DNA of 10,591 bases from Nitrospirae bacterium CG2_30_53_67 (GTDB lineage: Bacteria > CG2-30-53-67), in the NCBI GenBank assembly GCA_001873285.1, contig MNYV01000109.1, positions 1 through 10,591 of the forward strand. The letters are read 5' to 3'. A program made the position numbers and the translations under genes. Positions within the stretch are counted from its first letter, which is position 1; each line of letters opens with the position of its first letter. Below are positions 1-6,670 of this stretch, in pieces. A model generated the notes under the pieces. It was not told where the DNA came from and made no database searches. It saw only the letters and a program-made list of their open reading frames with translations.

Positions 1-68
1 ATCCGGAACATCCCCTCATTGGCCTGCTCGGCCCGGCTTCCATGACCGATTAATAATAAAGCTTCCAT
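1..68 (-). CDS. CbiX/SirB-type sirohydrochlorin chelatase, N-terminal fragment
   Basis: Only the first 22 or so codons are in the window; the gene runs off the left edge. The translated start reads M-E-A followed by LLLIGHGSR and a short Glu/Asn-rich stretch. This matches the opening beta strand and GHGS motif of the CbiX/SirB chelatases, which insert cobalt or iron into sirohydrochlorin for cobalamin or siroheme. In that family the His of GHGS (residue 9 here) is a metal-binding active-site residue. I chose the ATG at 66-68 because it places the motif at the usual distance from the N-terminus. An in-frame ATG at 102-104 would add 12 charged residues and cannot be excluded; neither start has a clear Shine-Dalgarno sequence. 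It lies downstream of the nucleotidyltransferase gene on the same strand, separated by a palindromic repeat. The identification rests on a short motif. Confidence 0.72.
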   Translation of the reverse strand, partial: MEALLLIGHGSRAEQANEGMFR

Positions 69-106
69 CACTTCACTTCTCTTCTTTTCTGGTTCTTCTC
101 CCATTT

Positions 107-293
107 AGTGGGTAAAAAGGGTTCGAGGATTCCAGGGTTCAAGGGGTCAAGTGAAATACTTAAACGCAAGCAAAATCTCCAGAGAAAAACACTGGAATCC
201 TTGAACCCTAGGACCCTCGGCCCCTTATGTTCTTAGCACCTCACTTGACCCCTGGAATCCTGGACCCCTTGACCCCTGATGTTTTCACCCACT
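107..293. repeat. Palindromic intergenic repeat with terminal inverted repeats
   Basis: The spacer between the two minus-strand genes is almost entirely an imperfect palindrome. Its ends are AGTGGGTAAAA (107-117) and TTTTCACCCACT (282-293), inverted with one extra base. Inside, GGGGTCAAGTGA (143-154) is repeated exactly in inverted orientation at 241-252. The 9-mer GGATTCCAG occurs at 127-135 and inverted at 192-200 and 252-260. The element therefore holds about three degenerate copies of a unit built from GGATTCCAG and GGGGTCAAG. It contains no convincing ORF. The structure resembles a non-autonomous, MITE-like or REP-like interspersed element. Transcribed from the upstream gene it could fold into a long hairpin. 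Whether it recurs elsewhere in the genome cannot be seen here. Confidence 0.75.
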
Positions 294-313
294 CTTTTGG
301 AGATGATCCTTAT

Positions 314-2938
314 TTACAGAAATTCCTTCCTAATCAGTCGGATCTCCTCTTCCTTGGTTTTGACTTGGCCGTCCAGTCGGGCGTCCATCAGCCTGTTTAA
401 GATCCGCTGATAAATGGGTCCGGGTTTGAACCCGAGTTTGCGGATCTCCTGGCCGGTGAGTTCCGGTTTGATGTTTCTAAGCCGGGTCAGGAAAGAGGAG
501 AAGCGTTCTTTCGCGGTCTCTGAGGTCGTGGACGCCATCATCAGGAGTATGGTTTCCACCGGAACAGGAGAGAGCATGCCATGGATCTCACTCGGGAGGA
601 TTTTCTTGCGGTTCTTGAACCGGTTGAGAATCCGGGAGAAGGCATCGGTCCCGATCAGGTACCTGCTGAAGAAATCCCTGCTGAGGTCCAGGGTCTTTTC
701 CACCTGCCTGATCTCTTTCTCTTCGAGTGGGAGGAGGAGACCCATGAGGCAGACCAGATAGGTCTCGACCTTGATGTCCAGGAAGAGAAGATCAAACCAG
801 GCTATAACGTTCTTGATGGAGGAAAAGAGTTTTTCCGAATCGGATGTCAGCCTCAGATTGGGGTGGATGAATTGGAGAAGGTCAAACGACTCCATGCGCC
901 TGATTGATGGGAAGGGGTCTTCTTCCTGGAAGAGGTATTTCAATTCGACGAAGAGCCGCTTGCCCGAGAGTTTCTGGAAAAGGTTCATGCGGACGGCGCT
1001 CTTGATCAGGCCGGCGGTCTGCCGGCCGATATTGAAGTGGAACCGGGTCTCGAACCGGATGGCCCGGAAGGCGCGCGTGGGGTCTTCCACGAAACTTAAG
1101 TTGTGCAAGACCCGGATGGCCCGGTCCTTGAGATCCCTCTGCCCTCCGAAATAGTCGACCAGATGTCCGAACGCCTTGCCGTTGAGCTGGATGATCAGAG
1201 TGTTGATGGCGAAGTCCCTTCGGTAGAGGTCTTTTTTAACGGAACTGATTTCGACCCTGGGGAGGGCCGCAGGATAATCATAGTATTCGGTCCTCGCCGT
1301 GGCCATGTCCACCCGGAATCCGTCCGGGAGGATGACCACCGCGGTCCCGAACTTGGGATGGCCCTTGACCCTTGCCTTGAAGCGCTCCGCAAAGGCATGG
1401 GCCAGTTTGATGGCGTCCCCTTTGATTACAATATCGACGTCCAGGTTCTCGATACCGAGAAGGAGGTCCCGGACAAAGCCTCCGACCACGTATGCCGAAT
1501 AGCCGAGTTCATCGGCGGTCTTTCCCACATGACGGAGGATCCTGATGACCGGGGATGGGATCATTTCATCCAAGAGTTTTTTCACATTTTTGCTGAAAAG
1601 GTATTCGTTCTCATCGTTCAGGGCATAGGGAGTCTGAGGTTTCTTCCGGATATCCTCATGGAGCGCCATCAGGAGGTCGGTGCGGGTGACGGCCCCGATG
1701 ACCCGGCCGTTCTCAAGTACCGGCATCATGCGCTGGTTCTTCTCGATCATGTCTTCTTCGATGGTGAAGAGCGATGTGGTCCTGTCCGCCGTCAAGACCT
1801 CCGTGCTCATAAAGTCCCGGACCGGGGTCTGCTGCAATTCATGGAAGATCCCCTTCTGCACGACCTCCCGCGTCACGACGCCGGCGAATCTCTCCCCTTC
1901 CACGACCGGAAGGGCATTGATATTGTAGCGGGTCATGATCTCCGATGCCTCGACCAGGTTCTTGTCCGCCTGAATGGTGATGACCGGCGAGGTCATGATT
2001 TCCTCGGCGCTCCGGACCGGAAGGATATGTTTTTTCAAAATCTGCAGGAGCTCCTCCTGGATTTGAAGCAGGGTCTTTTCCTTGATCGTGGCTGAGGCGG
2101 CCGTGGGGTGCCCCCCTCCGTTCATCTCGGCAAGGACCTCGCCGACGTTCACCTCGGGCAGTCTGGACCGGGCGATCAGGTGGACCCGGTCTCCCATGCG
2201 GACCAGAACGAATAACACATTGATGTTTTCAATATCCCGGAGCTTATGGGCCAGAATCGATATGTCGCCCACATACTGGTCCACTGATGCCGTTGCCAGG
2301 ATCACGTCGATCCCCCGTATGGTATGGGTCCTTGCCGACTGGATGAGATCGTTCAGGAGGCCGAACTGCTCCACGGTGAGCTCTTTGGTGATGAAGTCCG
2401 AGACCATGTTGAGGTCCGCACCCTGGGTTAGAAGATATGCGGCTGCATTGAGGTCCTCCCTGCGGGTCGAGGCGAAGGTGAAGGAACCCGTGTCTTCATA
2501 GATCCCGATGGCCATGATGGTCGCCTCCAGAGGGGTGATGGGAATCCCTTTCTCCTGGATCATCTCCACCAGGATGGTGGTGGTGGAGCCCCGTTCCCGG
2601 ATCACGGCATAGTCGGCCCGGATGTCCCCCGGCGTTACCGGATGGTGATCGAAGATGTGAATGGGAATACCGGGTTTGCCGATCAGTTCGGCGAACTTTC
2701 CGATCCGGCTCGACGACTTGGTGTCTACGAGGATCAACCGGGTGACCTCTTCTATTTTGATATTTTTAAGACGCTCAAAATTCAGGGCATAACTCGCGGA
2801 ATGCAGAAAGAACTGGTGAAGGCCGTGTTCCTGCGAACCCGGGAAGACCATCCTGGCCTCAGGGTAGAATTTTTTTGCCGCCACCATGGAGGCCAGGCAG
2901 TCGAAATCCGCATTGGTATGGGTGGTGATGACGTCCAT
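314..2938 (-). CDS. tRNA nucleotidyltransferase (A-adding or CCA-adding) fused to DHH/DHHA1 and two CBS domains
   Basis: An 874-residue multidomain protein. Residues 1-160 form a DHH phosphoesterase domain with its acidic motifs intact: NADFD (9-13), VDT (71-73), DHH (97-99) and YEDTG (147-151). A DHHA1 domain follows, with NGGGHPTAAS at 273-282. Two CBS domains span about 307-430. The class II nucleotidyltransferase head begins near 465, with GGFVRDLLLG (486-495), the metal-binding LDVDIV (499-504), RRD (573-575) and the EDxxR template motif EDPTR (618-622). The C-terminal helical region ends with a TGQEIRKLGFKPG segment (828-840) typical of the family. The same architecture is known in Aquifex, where the enzyme adds only the terminal A and a separate enzyme adds CC. 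By analogy this protein completes or repairs tRNA 3' ends in the cytoplasm; the DHH part may be an oligonucleotide or cyclic-dinucleotide hydrolase, and the CBS pair may bind adenylates. A-adding versus full CCA-adding activity is not resolved. The Shine-Dalgarno sequence is weak, but the promoter is strong. Confidence 0.93.
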   Translation of the reverse strand: MDVITTHTNADFDCLASMVAAKKFYPEARMVFPGSQEHGLHQFFLHSASYALNFERLKNIKIEEVTRLILVDTKSSSRIGKFAELIGKPGIPIHIFDHHPVTPGDIRADYAVIRERGSTTTILVEMIQEKGIPITPLEATIMAIGIYEDTGSFTFASTRREDLNAAAYLLTQGADLNMVSDFITKELTVEQFGLLNDLIQSARTHTIRGIDVILATASVDQYVGDISILAHKLRDIENINVLFVLVRMGDRVHLIARSRLPEVNVGEVLAEMNGGGHPTAASATIKEKTLLQIQEELLQILKKHILPVRSAEEIMTSPVITIQADKNLVEASEIMTRYNINALPVVEGERFAGVVTREVVQKGIFHELQQTPVRDFMSTEVLTADRTTSLFTIEEDMIEKNQRMMPVLENGRVIGAVTRTDLLMALHEDIRKKPQTPYALNDENEYLFSKNVKKLLDEMIPSPVIRILRHVGKTADELGYSAYVVGGFVRDLLLGIENLDVDIVIKGDAIKLAHAFAERFKARVKGHPKFGTAVVILPDGFRVDMATARTEYYDYPAALPRVEISSVKKDLYRRDFAINTLIIQLNGKAFGHLVDYFGGQRDLKDRAIRVLHNLSFVEDPTRAFRAIRFETRFHFNIGRQTAGLIKSAVRMNLFQKLSGKRLFVELKYLFQEEDPFPSIRRMESFDLLQFIHPNLRLTSDSEKLFSSIKNVIAWFDLLFLDIKVETYLVCLMGLLLPLEEKEIRQVEKTLDLSRDFFSRYLIGTDAFSRILNRFKNRKKILPSEIHGMLSPVPVETILLMMASTTSETAKERFSSFLTRLRNIKPELTGQEIRKLGFKPGPIYQRILNRLMDARLDGQVKTKEEEIRLIRKEFL

Positions 2939-2980
2939 AGTTTGAACAAAACCTTGTTTTCCAAGTAATTTTCTGTCCTT

Positions 2981-3009
2981 AGCATAGAATGTGCGAACGG
3001 TCTTGTCAA
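2981..3009 (-). promoter_or_regulatory. Sigma70-type promoter of the nucleotidyltransferase gene
   Basis: Read on the minus strand there is a perfect -35 TTGACA (3004-3009), a 17-base spacer, and TATGCT (2981-2986), which matches four of six -10 positions. Transcription would start near 2975, giving a leader of about 37 nt before the ATG at 2938. No other promoter-like pair in this spacer is as good. It is divergent from the tRNA gene. Confidence 0.75.
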
Positions 3010-3034
3010 ACCTTTCCGCTCTTCTTGAATCTCC

Positions 3035-3063
3035 TTGACGGAATAGGCAAAAGATGTTAAAAA
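3035..3063 (+). promoter_or_regulatory. Candidate promoter of the tRNA-Thr gene
   Basis: TTGACG (3035-3040, five of six -35 positions), a 17-base spacer and TAAAAA (3058-3063, four of six -10 positions) lie about 40 bp before the tRNA. The implied start near 3070 gives a 5' leader of about 30 nt to be removed by RNase P. An alternative pair, TTGTCA (3003-3008) with TTGAAT (3025-3030), is also possible and overlaps the opposing promoter. Confidence 0.4.
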
Positions 3064-3101
3064 ATGAAAATGATTCAGGGATAGTCCTGATGATATAAAA
3101 T

Positions 3102-3176
3102 GCCGCTGTAGCTCAATGGTAGAGCAACTGATCCGTAATCAGTAGGTTGGAGGTTCAATCCCTCTCAGCGGCTCCA
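3102..3176 (+). tRNA. tRNA-Thr (anticodon CGT), CCA encoded
   Basis: A full cloverleaf can be drawn. The acceptor stem is GCCGCTG (3102-3108) with CAGCGGC (3166-3172). The D arm is GCTC/GAGC around AATGGTA. The anticodon stem is ACTGA/TCAGT (3127-3131 and 3139-3143) around TCCGTAA. The T arm is GGAGG/CCTCT around TTCAATC. The discriminator is T, and CCA is encoded at 3174-3176. The anticodon at 3134-3136 is CGT, which reads ACG threonine codons; the G1-C72 and C2-G71 pairs also suit a threonine tRNA. Position 33, almost always U, is C here (3133). This is the one odd base in an otherwise regular molecule. Confidence 0.93.
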
Positions 3177-3235
3177 TGGTTCTTTCCACGGGCCTATGAC
3201 GGGATCATATCCGAAAATTTCAGGACGGACACAGG

Positions 3236-4678
3236 ATGGCCTATCAAGATTTACGGGATTTTGTACGGGCCCTGGAACAGAAATCTCTTCTCAAGAGAAT
3301 CCAGGTGGAGGTGGACCCGGAATTGGAGATCACGGAGATCACGGACCGCGTCTCCAAAGAGGCGGGCCCGGCCCTGCTTTTTGAAAAGGTCAAAGGCTCC
3401 CCTTATCCGCTCCTGATCAATGCCTTCGGGAGCATGGAAAGGATCTGCCTCGCCCTCGAGGTGGGTTCCCTGGATGAGATCGCCCGGAGGATTCAGAATA
3501 TCGTTGAGCCGGAGATCCCCACCAACCTGATCGAAAAGATCAAACAGCTCCCCAAGCTGAAAAGGCTGGCCGATTTTATCCCCAAGACCGTGAAGACGGG
3601 ACCGGTCAAGGAGGTTATCGAGAAGGACCGTCCTTCCCTCTCGTCCTTGCCGATCCTCAAGTGCTGGCCTCTGGATGGGGGCCGGTTCATTACACTGCCT
3701 CTGATCTTTACAAAAAATCCCGTCACCGGGACCCAGAACTGCGGGATGTACCGCATGCAGGTCTATGATGAGAAGACCACGGGGATGCACTGGCACGTCC
3801 ACAAGCACGGCTCCCGCCATTACCAGGATTCAGAGCGCCGGCATGAGCGGCTCCCCGTGGCCGTGGCGCTCGGGGGGGACCCCGCGGTCATCTATTCAGC
3901 CACGGCCCCGCTCCCGGATGAGTTCGACGAGATGCTTTTTGCCGGATTCCTGCGCGGGGGGCCGGTGGAGATGGTTCCCTGCGAGACCGTGGACCTCATG
4001 GCGCCGGCCCATGCCGAGATCATTCTGGAGGGGTATGTGGATCCTGGGGAGAGCAGGGTCGAGGGCCCCTTCGGCGATCATACGGGCTATTATTCCCTGT
4101 CCGAGCCCTATCCGGTCTTTCACATCACCTGTATGACACGCAGGAAAAACCCGCTCTATCCCGCGACCATCGTGGGGAAGCCGCCCATGGAGGACTGCTA
4201 TCTGGGCAAGGCCACGGAACGGATCTTCCTCCCCCTGCTGAAAAAGCAGCTCCCGGAGGTCGTGGACATGAACCTCCCGATTGAGGGGATCTTCCACAAC
4301 ATGGTCTTCGTCTCCATCGACAAGCGGTATCCGGGCCATGCCCGGAAGGTCATGCATTCGATCTGGGGGACCGGCCAGATGATGTTTACCAAGATGATCG
4401 TGGTTGTGGATGCCCATGTGAACGTGCAGAACACCTCCGAGGTCCTCTGGCGCCTCGGGAACAACGTGGACTGGAAAAGGGACGTGGAGGTTGTGCAAGG
4501 CCCTCTGGATGCGTTGGACCACGCCTCACCCCTTCCCAAGTACGGGGCCAAGATCGGGATCGATGCGACCAAGAAGTGGCCCGCCGAAGGGCATCTCAGG
4601 GAATGGCCTGAGGATATCATCATGACGGAGGAGATCCGGGCTCTGGTGACTGCCCGCTGGAAAGCGTACGGATTTTGA
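3236..4678 (+). CDS. UbiD-family prenylated-FMN-dependent decarboxylase
   Basis: A 480-residue protein, close to the usual length of UbiD (about 490). UbiD enzymes decarboxylate aromatic or unsaturated acids using prenylated FMN made by UbiX, with a divalent metal, in the cytoplasm. The cofactor-binding region is visible as TQNCGMYRMQ (166-175) and WHVHKHGSRHY (186-196). CETVDL (249-254) holds the likely metal-binding Glu. EGPFGDHTGYY (276-286) is the active-site signature, in the UbiD form with Asp where fungal Fdc1 has Glu. The C-terminal half looks like the quinone-pathway members, so the likely substrate is an ubiquinone or menaquinone precursor (UbiD or MqnL role). Another aromatic acid cannot be excluded. 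AGGA at 3222-3225 supports the start. No ubiX or other quinone gene is in the window. It begins 59 bp after the tRNA with no visible terminator between them. Confidence 0.9.
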   Translation: MAYQDLRDFVRALEQKSLLKRIQVEVDPELEITEITDRVSKEAGPALLFEKVKGSPYPLLINAFGSMERICLALEVGSLDEIARRIQNIVEPEIPTNLIEKIKQLPKLKRLADFIPKTVKTGPVKEVIEKDRPSLSSLPILKCWPLDGGRFITLPLIFTKNPVTGTQNCGMYRMQVYDEKTTGMHWHVHKHGSRHYQDSERRHERLPVAVALGGDPAVIYSATAPLPDEFDEMLFAGFLRGGPVEMVPCETVDLMAPAHAEIILEGYVDPGESRVEGPFGDHTGYYSLSEPYPVFHITCMTRRKNPLYPATIVGKPPMEDCYLGKATERIFLPLLKKQLPEVVDMNLPIEGIFHNMVFVSIDKRYPGHARKVMHSIWGTGQMMFTKMIVVVDAHVNVQNTSEVLWRLGNNVDWKRDVEVVQGPLDALDHASPLPKYGAKIGIDATKKWPAEGHLREWPEDIIMTEEIRALVTARWKAYGF

Positions 4679-4692
4679 TCTGCACCCTAAAA

Positions 4693-4707
4693 TCCGGCTT
4701 TGCCGGA
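4693..4707 (+). terminator. Short GC hairpin after the decarboxylase gene
   Basis: A 6-bp stem, TCCGGC/GCCGGA, closes a TTT loop 14 bp after the stop codon. The following bases (GATTTATGA) do not form a proper U tract, so intrinsic termination would be weak at best. Confidence 0.25.
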
Positions 4708-4774
4708 GATTTATGATACTCATGCCGTGTTTCGGGTCTGGCCCGGAATGGCGGCTATGACGGTCTCTGCGGAT

Positions 4775-4780
4775 AGGAGG
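4775..4780 (+). promoter_or_regulatory. Strong Shine-Dalgarno that fixes the lipoprotein start
   Basis: AGGAGG ends six bases before the ATG at 4787. It decides that start over an in-frame ATG at 4700, which has no such site and would bury the signal peptide 29 residues into the protein. Confidence 0.85.
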
Positions 4781-4786
4781 TTACCC

Positions 4787-5524
4787 ATGAGTGTTCATCG
4801 TCCCTATGTCCCTATCTTCCGTATAGTTTTCCTGCTGATCCTCTCCATGGTGTTTCTGTCGTGCGGGGCCGGCAAAGGGATTGTGGAGGACGTCCATCTT
4901 CAGAGGGACCTGCAGGTCTGGTATGCGCCGGATCTCCAGAAGATCCGGATCAAACAGGTAGCCATCCTCCCCTTTGTCATGCCGGAGATCCGCCAGGGAG
5001 ACAAGGAATCGGATGTGATCTGTTCCTTTTGCGGCCATCCCTTGCGTGAGCACAAAGACTTCTCCATAGAGGGGGGGCTCCTTGCGGAATACCTGTATAA
5101 AGATCTGAAGAAGTCGGCGCCTTACGAGGTCATCCCTTTGGATCAGGCCTTTTCCATTTTTCATCTCCAAAAAGGGGCGAAGGACATTTATAATGATATC
5201 CAGCTCATCATGGAACTGGGGAAAAAACTCGGGGTGGATGCTGTAGTGGTGGGGGAGGTCCTGCGGATCCATGAACGGGTGGGAGGAAACTATTCCATCG
5301 TCAGCCCGGCCTCGGTTGCATTCCGGCTGAAGATGATCCAAGTTCAGGACGGCATGGAGTTCTATAAAGTTTTGTACGATGAAACTCAAAAACCGTTGAG
5401 CGAGGAGCCGCAAAGGCTCTTTCACTGGTCCAAGATCCGGTTCCGCTGGCTCACGGCGGATCAGCTCACCCGCGCCGGGATCCATGAATCGGTGATGACA
5501 TTTCCCGGAGTGCCGGTACGGTGA
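4787..5524 (+). CDS. Predicted lipoprotein of unknown function with a CxxC/His cluster
   Basis: A 245-residue protein. The N-terminus has basic residues, a hydrophobic stretch (about 10-24) and Cys26 preceded by VFLS. This is a slightly relaxed lipobox, so export and lipidation are likely. After the signal, VAILPF (58-63) and GVDAVVVGEV (149-158) recall the alternating beta-strand pattern of FlgO/TolB-N/CsgG-like or GNA1162-like lipoproteins, but I cannot assign it to one family. A conspicuous insert carries C79-x2-C82-G-H84 and H89, a possible zinc site or redox-active CxxC. It is not a heme motif, because CxxCH is broken by one extra Gly. The gene lies 108 bp after the decarboxylase and upstream of ccdA, the only neighbour with a thiol-disulfide role. 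Function is unknown; an envelope location is the only firm inference. Confidence 0.75.
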   Translation: MSVHRPYVPIFRIVFLLILSMVFLSCGAGKGIVEDVHLQRDLQVWYAPDLQKIRIKQVAILPFVMPEIRQGDKESDVICSFCGHPLREHKDFSIEGGLLAEYLYKDLKKSAPYEVIPLDQAFSIFHLQKGAKDIYNDIQLIMELGKKLGVDAVVVGEVLRIHERVGGNYSIVSPASVAFRLKMIQVQDGMEFYKVLYDETQKPLSEEPQRLFHWSKIRFRWLTADQLTRAGIHESVMTFPGVPVR

Positions 5525-5542
5525 TGCCAAGGATAGGGCTAT

Positions 5543-5680
5543 AAATTCTAAACCCTAATGTCGAAATCCTAAACAAATCCAAAATCCAAATGTCCAAAAC
5601 ATTTAAATTCTGAACCGTTCTGTTTTGAATTTTGGTTATTTGAAATTGTTTAGGATTTAGAACTTAGAATTTTGAAATTG
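5543..5680. repeat. AT-rich palindromic intergenic repeat
   Basis: The lipoprotein-ccdA spacer is a long imperfect inverted repeat, much richer in A+T than its flanks. AAATTCTAA (5543-5551) is inverted exactly at 5664-5672. AAATCCTAAACAA (5564-5576) is inverted exactly at 5646-5658. The arms continue inward with further similarity (AAATCC and CCAAAA motifs against their complements), and the symmetry centre is near 5611. No ORF is present. It ends only about 16 bp before the ccdA start, so a transcript from upstream would carry the hairpin next to the ccdA ribosome binding site. The sequence is unrelated to the GC-rich palindrome at 107-293, so at least two repeat families are represented. 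Confidence 0.78.
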
Positions 5681-5696
5681 TAAGGGAAAAAAAATT

Positions 5697-6425
5697 ATGG
5701 ATCAGTTCCTGTTTGCATTTTTAGGCGGCCTGCTTTCTTTCATTTCGCCTTGTGTCTTGCCCCTGGTGCCGGCGTACATCTCTTATATTTCCGGTGTTTC
5801 GGTTGAACAACTGACCGGGAGGGAGAAGCCTTCGGCCCTCCTTCCCGGCATCCTGGCCGGTTCCGTGCTTTTTGTGGCCGGGTTTTCCCTGGTCTTCACC
5901 CTTCTCGGGGCATCGGCCACCCTGATCGGGCATATCATGACCGGTCACATGGGCCTGCTGCGCAGAATCGCAGGTCTCGCCCTGGTGGTCCTGGGCCTGC
6001 ATACCACGGGCCTTTTCAGGATCGGTTTTCTGAATTATGAAAAAAGATTCCATGTCAGGACAAAACGGATCTCCTATCTCCAGGCCTTTGTCATCGGGGT
6101 GGTTTTCGCCTTCGGCTGGACCCCCTGTATCGGGCCCATCCTGGCAGGGATCCTGGCCATGGCCGGGACCCAGGAGAGCGTAATGACCGGGGTCCTCCTC
6201 CTCCTCATTTACGCCATGGGTCTTGGTATCCCCTTCATCCTCATGGGCCTTGCGACCGGCTGGTCGTTGTCCTTTATCAGCCGGGTCAAAAAGCACTTCA
6301 AGGCTGTGGAAGCGGTATCCGGGATCCTGCTGATCACCATCGGCGTGATGATCTTCATGAACCGCCTGGGGTATTTTTCAGTCTGGATCATGAAGGTCTT
6401 CCCGGCTTTGTCACGGTTCGGGTAG
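5697..6425 (+). CDS. ccdA: CcdA-type cytochrome c biogenesis / thiol-disulfide transport protein
   Basis: A 242-residue integral membrane protein with about six hydrophobic segments. It has the two hallmark cysteines of the CcdA/DsbD-beta family: C19 in ISPCVLPLVPAY (residues 16-27) and C144 in GWTPCIGPILAG (140-151). These shuttle reducing equivalents from cytoplasmic thioredoxin across the inner membrane to periplasmic thioredoxin-like proteins. Those proteins in turn keep apocytochrome c cysteines reduced for heme attachment, or reduce other envelope disulfides. Length and layout are those of a complete stand-alone CcdA, without the extra DsbD domains. The ATG at 5697 has a weak AAGGGA upstream. 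No heme-ligation or ResA-like gene is adjacent; the upstream CxxC lipoprotein is the only candidate partner in view. Confidence 0.92.
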   Translation: MDQFLFAFLGGLLSFISPCVLPLVPAYISYISGVSVEQLTGREKPSALLPGILAGSVLFVAGFSLVFTLLGASATLIGHIMTGHMGLLRRIAGLALVVLGLHTTGLFRIGFLNYEKRFHVRTKRISYLQAFVIGVVFAFGWTPCIGPILAGILAMAGTQESVMTGVLLLLIYAMGLGIPFILMGLATGWSLSFISRVKKHFKAVEAVSGILLITIGVMIFMNRLGYFSVWIMKVFPALSRFG

Positions 6426-6460
6426 GACCACTAAGGATTCGGTCTTTGAACAGGACATTC

Positions 6461-6488
6461 TCGCCCTTCCGAACAAGCAATAGGGCGA
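6461..6488 (+). terminator. Candidate hairpin after ccdA
   Basis: TCGCCCT (6461-6467) pairs with AGGGCGA (6482-6488) around a 14-nt loop, 35 bp after the ccdA stop. No U tract follows. A second possible pairing, ATCGAG (6490-6495) with CTCGAT (6514-6519), lies just downstream. Either could end ccdA transcription or belong to the next leader. The evidence is weak. Confidence 0.3.
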
Positions 6489-6542
6489 AATCGAGGGGTT
6501 ATCTCTCCAATTTCTCGATGTCAAAACCAACCAAATTAAATC

Positions 6543-6572
6543 TTGACAAAAAACGGCCCACCACATTAACAT
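6543..6572 (+). promoter_or_regulatory. Candidate sigma70 promoter for the ATPase/HD-GYP unit
   Basis: A perfect -35 TTGACA (6543-6548) is followed after 18 bases by TAACAT (6567-6572), which matches four of six -10 positions. The transcript would start near 6579, leaving a leader of about 95 nt. No operator or riboswitch is recognisable in it. Confidence 0.5.
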
Positions 6573-6665
6573 ATCAATAGTAAAGGATTTTTCTGTTTCT
6601 TGAACTTCAGGTGGATTCAGAACTCGGAGATGGCATGATATTGTTTGAGAATATTGGCTCATACC

Positions 6666-6670
6666 AGGAG
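6666..6670 (+). promoter_or_regulatory. Shine-Dalgarno of the ATPase gene
   Basis: AGGAG lies 4 bases before ATG 6675 and 10 before ATG 6681. It rules out the upstream in-frame TTG at 6645 but does not fully separate the two ATGs. Confidence 0.6.

Noticed and set aside
107-293. CRISPR-like array or tandem repeat
   Set aside because: The related units are in inverted, not direct, order, are degenerate and lack regular spacers.
1103-2095. Plus-strand open frame of 330 codons opposite the nucleotidyltransferase
   Set aside because: It is antisense to a protein with continuous recognised domains, its product resembles no family, and it has no ribosome binding site. It is a by-product of G+C-rich codon use.
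3102-3176. tRNA as an integration site for a mobile element
   Set aside because: No integrase gene and no repeated copy of the tRNA 3' end is visible in the window; the following gene is a normal ubiD-family gene.
4700-4786. 29-residue N-terminal extension of the lipoprotein from ATG 4700
   Set aside because: The extension begins within the 4693-4707 hairpin, has no Shine-Dalgarno and would displace the signal peptide. ATG 4787 has AGGAGG six bases upstream.
6631-6647. TGGCATG followed by ATATTG, like a sigma54 promoter
   Set aside because: The -24 half fits, but the required GC at the -12 position and correct spacing is absent; TT is found there.
6411-6662. Minus-strand open frame of 83 codons between ccdA and the ATPase gene
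   Set aside because: The product is unrecognised, the frame overlaps the end of ccdA and covers the candidate promoter of the next unit, and there is no good start signal.
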